This document shows positions 63,147 through 64,000 of a stretch of DNA of 64,000 nt, piece by piece (the stretch's first letter is position 1; every line of letters begins with the position of its first letter). The DNA is from Chitinophaga pinensis (GTDB taxonomy: Bacteria; Bacteroidota; Bacteroidia; UKL13-3): contig CAMARW010000001.1 in the NCBI GenBank assembly GCA_945860865.1, forward strand, positions 262,154-326,153, read 5' to 3'. The notes beneath the pieces are model-generated. The model searched no databases. It saw nothing but the letters and a program-made list of their open reading frames with translations, and was not told where the DNA came from. The translations under genes were made by a program, and so were the position numbers.

Positions 63147-64000
63147 CTAACTCCCGCCCCAACTCTCTCTATCTAAGCTTCTGTACTGAATAGCTTCTGC
63201 TAAGTGTTCTATTTTAATTTCTTCCGAACCGGCTAAATCACTGATGGTTCTAGCAACTTTTAAAATTCTATCGTAAGCTCTTGCAGATAATTGTAATTTA
63301 TTCATGGCATTTTTGAGCAGGTTTTGTCCTACGTTGGATAGCATACAATACTCTCTTGCCATGGTAGAGCTCATTTGAGCATTACAATAAATACCTTCCA
63401 TATCTGCATAGCGTATTCCTTGTATCTCCCTGGCTTTTATCACTCTTTCTCTAATATTTATGCTTGGTTCGGCTTTGCGCATATCTGTTAATTGTTCAAA
63501 ACTTACGGGTGTAACCTCAATGTGTATGTCTATTCTATCTAGGAGCGGACCACTAATTTTGCTGAGATATCGCTGCACTTGTGGTAAGCCACAAACACAT
63601 TCTTTTTCTGGGTGGTTAAAGTAGCCACATGGACATGGATTCATGCTGGCTACTAACATAAAGCTTGCTGGGTATTCAATAGAAAATTTTGCCCGCGAAA
63701 TGGTTACCCTTCTTTCTTCTAGTGGCTGCCGCATTACCTCTAAAACAGAGCGTTTAAACTCTGGCAATTCATCCAAGAACAAAACCCCATTATGGGCCAA
63801 AGATATCTCGCCAGGATTGGGATTATTTCCTCCGCCAACCAAGGCCACATCGCTAATGGTATGGTGAGGCGATCTAAACGGACGTAAATGTAAAAGGGTT
63901 GCATTTTTACCTAGCCTGCCAGCTACAGAATGTATTTTGGTTGTTTCTAATGCTTCCTGAAGAGTTAAAGGCGGCAATATGCTTGGCAATCTTTTTGCTA
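63147..64000 (-). CDS. YifB/ComM-like Mg-chelatase-family ATPase, 5' part cut by window edge
   Basis: The reading frame is open through base 64000, so only the C-terminal part is visible (about 284 residues). The start of the visible protein, [11 protein letters not shown], is the end of the Walker A helix. [32 protein letters not shown] holds the Walker B, and [16 protein letters not shown] plus [13 protein letters not shown] follow, all typical of YifB/ComM. ComM is a helicase that promotes branch migration during natural transformation. The first half lies outside the window. Confidence 0.9.
   Translation of the reverse strand, partial: AKRLPSILPPLTLQEALETTKIHSVAGRLGKNATLLHLRPFRSPHHTISDVALVGGGNNPNPGEISLAHNGVLFLDELPEFKRSVLEVMRQPLEERRVTISRAKFSIEYPASFMLVASMNPCPCGYFNHPEKECVCGLPQVQRYLSKISGPLLDRIDIHIEVTPVSFEQLTDMRKAEPSINIRERVIKAREIQGIRYADMEGIYCNAQMSSTMAREYCMLSNVGQNLLKNAMNKLQLSARAYDRILKVARTISDLAGSEEIKIEHLAEAIQYRSLDRESWGGS

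Overview
The window comes from a chromosome of the phylum Bacteroidota, probably a free-living aerobe of the Chitinophagia, Sphingobacteriia or Cytophagia kind. The evidence is four proteins with type IX secretion (T9SS) sorting domains, a PorV/PorQ-like barrel, gliding protein GldH, TonB receptors with surface lipoproteins, bacillithiol synthesis (BshA), RicT, a split MetH and a kynurenine pathway. The DNA is AT-rich and densely coding. Both window ends cut through genes: a cyclophilin at the left and a ComM-like ATPase at the right. I found no rRNA, tRNA, CRISPR array or intact insertion sequence.

Layout. 1-15.2 kb is almost all minus strand: cyclophilin, kynurenine 3-monooxygenase, kynureninase, a small Rieske protein, a T9SS-sorted esterase, GNAT, PurK, BshA, an NHL-type lipoprotein with a PorV-like barrel, ThiL, a glycosyltransferase with a PAP2 phosphatase, an orphan PaaD, and an AAA/DUF4143 ATPase. 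15.4-22 kb holds DeaD and a split methionine synthase under a SAM-I riboswitch; a four-helix-bundle gene sits between the two metH parts. 22-26 kb holds a large secreted beta-propeller protein and a second AAA/DUF4143 ATPase enclosed by two 47-bp palindromes. 26-45 kb holds AsnS with a surface-antigen barrel, a cobalamin-riboswitch operon (BtuB-, BtuH- and BtuG-like genes), a beta-helix lipoprotein, a thioesterase, a gliding-associated C-terminal-domain protein, RluD, MurQ, a carboxy-terminal protease, TrmB and an antiporter with a universal stress protein. 45-55 kb holds a fused E1 dehydrogenase and a probable iron-uptake operon (DUF4856, imelysin, HTTM, TonB receptor) behind two copies of a metalloregulator-like operator, then a porin. 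55-64 kb holds TatC, RpiB, MeaB, an FMN reductase, GldH, RicT, HolB, a tiny zinc-ribbon protein, and broken RhuM and ORF6N genes.

How parts connect. Vitamin B12 links three loci: uptake (29-33 kb), the B12-dependent MetH (17.9-22 kb), and MeaB, the chaperone of a B12-dependent mutase (57.6 kb). T9SS function is reflected in several secreted substrates, the PorV-like barrel and GldH.

The least explained part is 13.9-26.1 kb. Three accessory genes lie there in the middle of housekeeping genes: two AAA/DUF4143 ATPases and the four-helix-bundle protein. Each lies close to inverted, palindromic or tandem repeats. In two cases the gene is bracketed within about 15 bp on both sides, like a small gene cassette. 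A second global signal is an imperfect palindrome, GGTYYRRACC, which I counted 12 times across the window in both coding and non-coding DNA.
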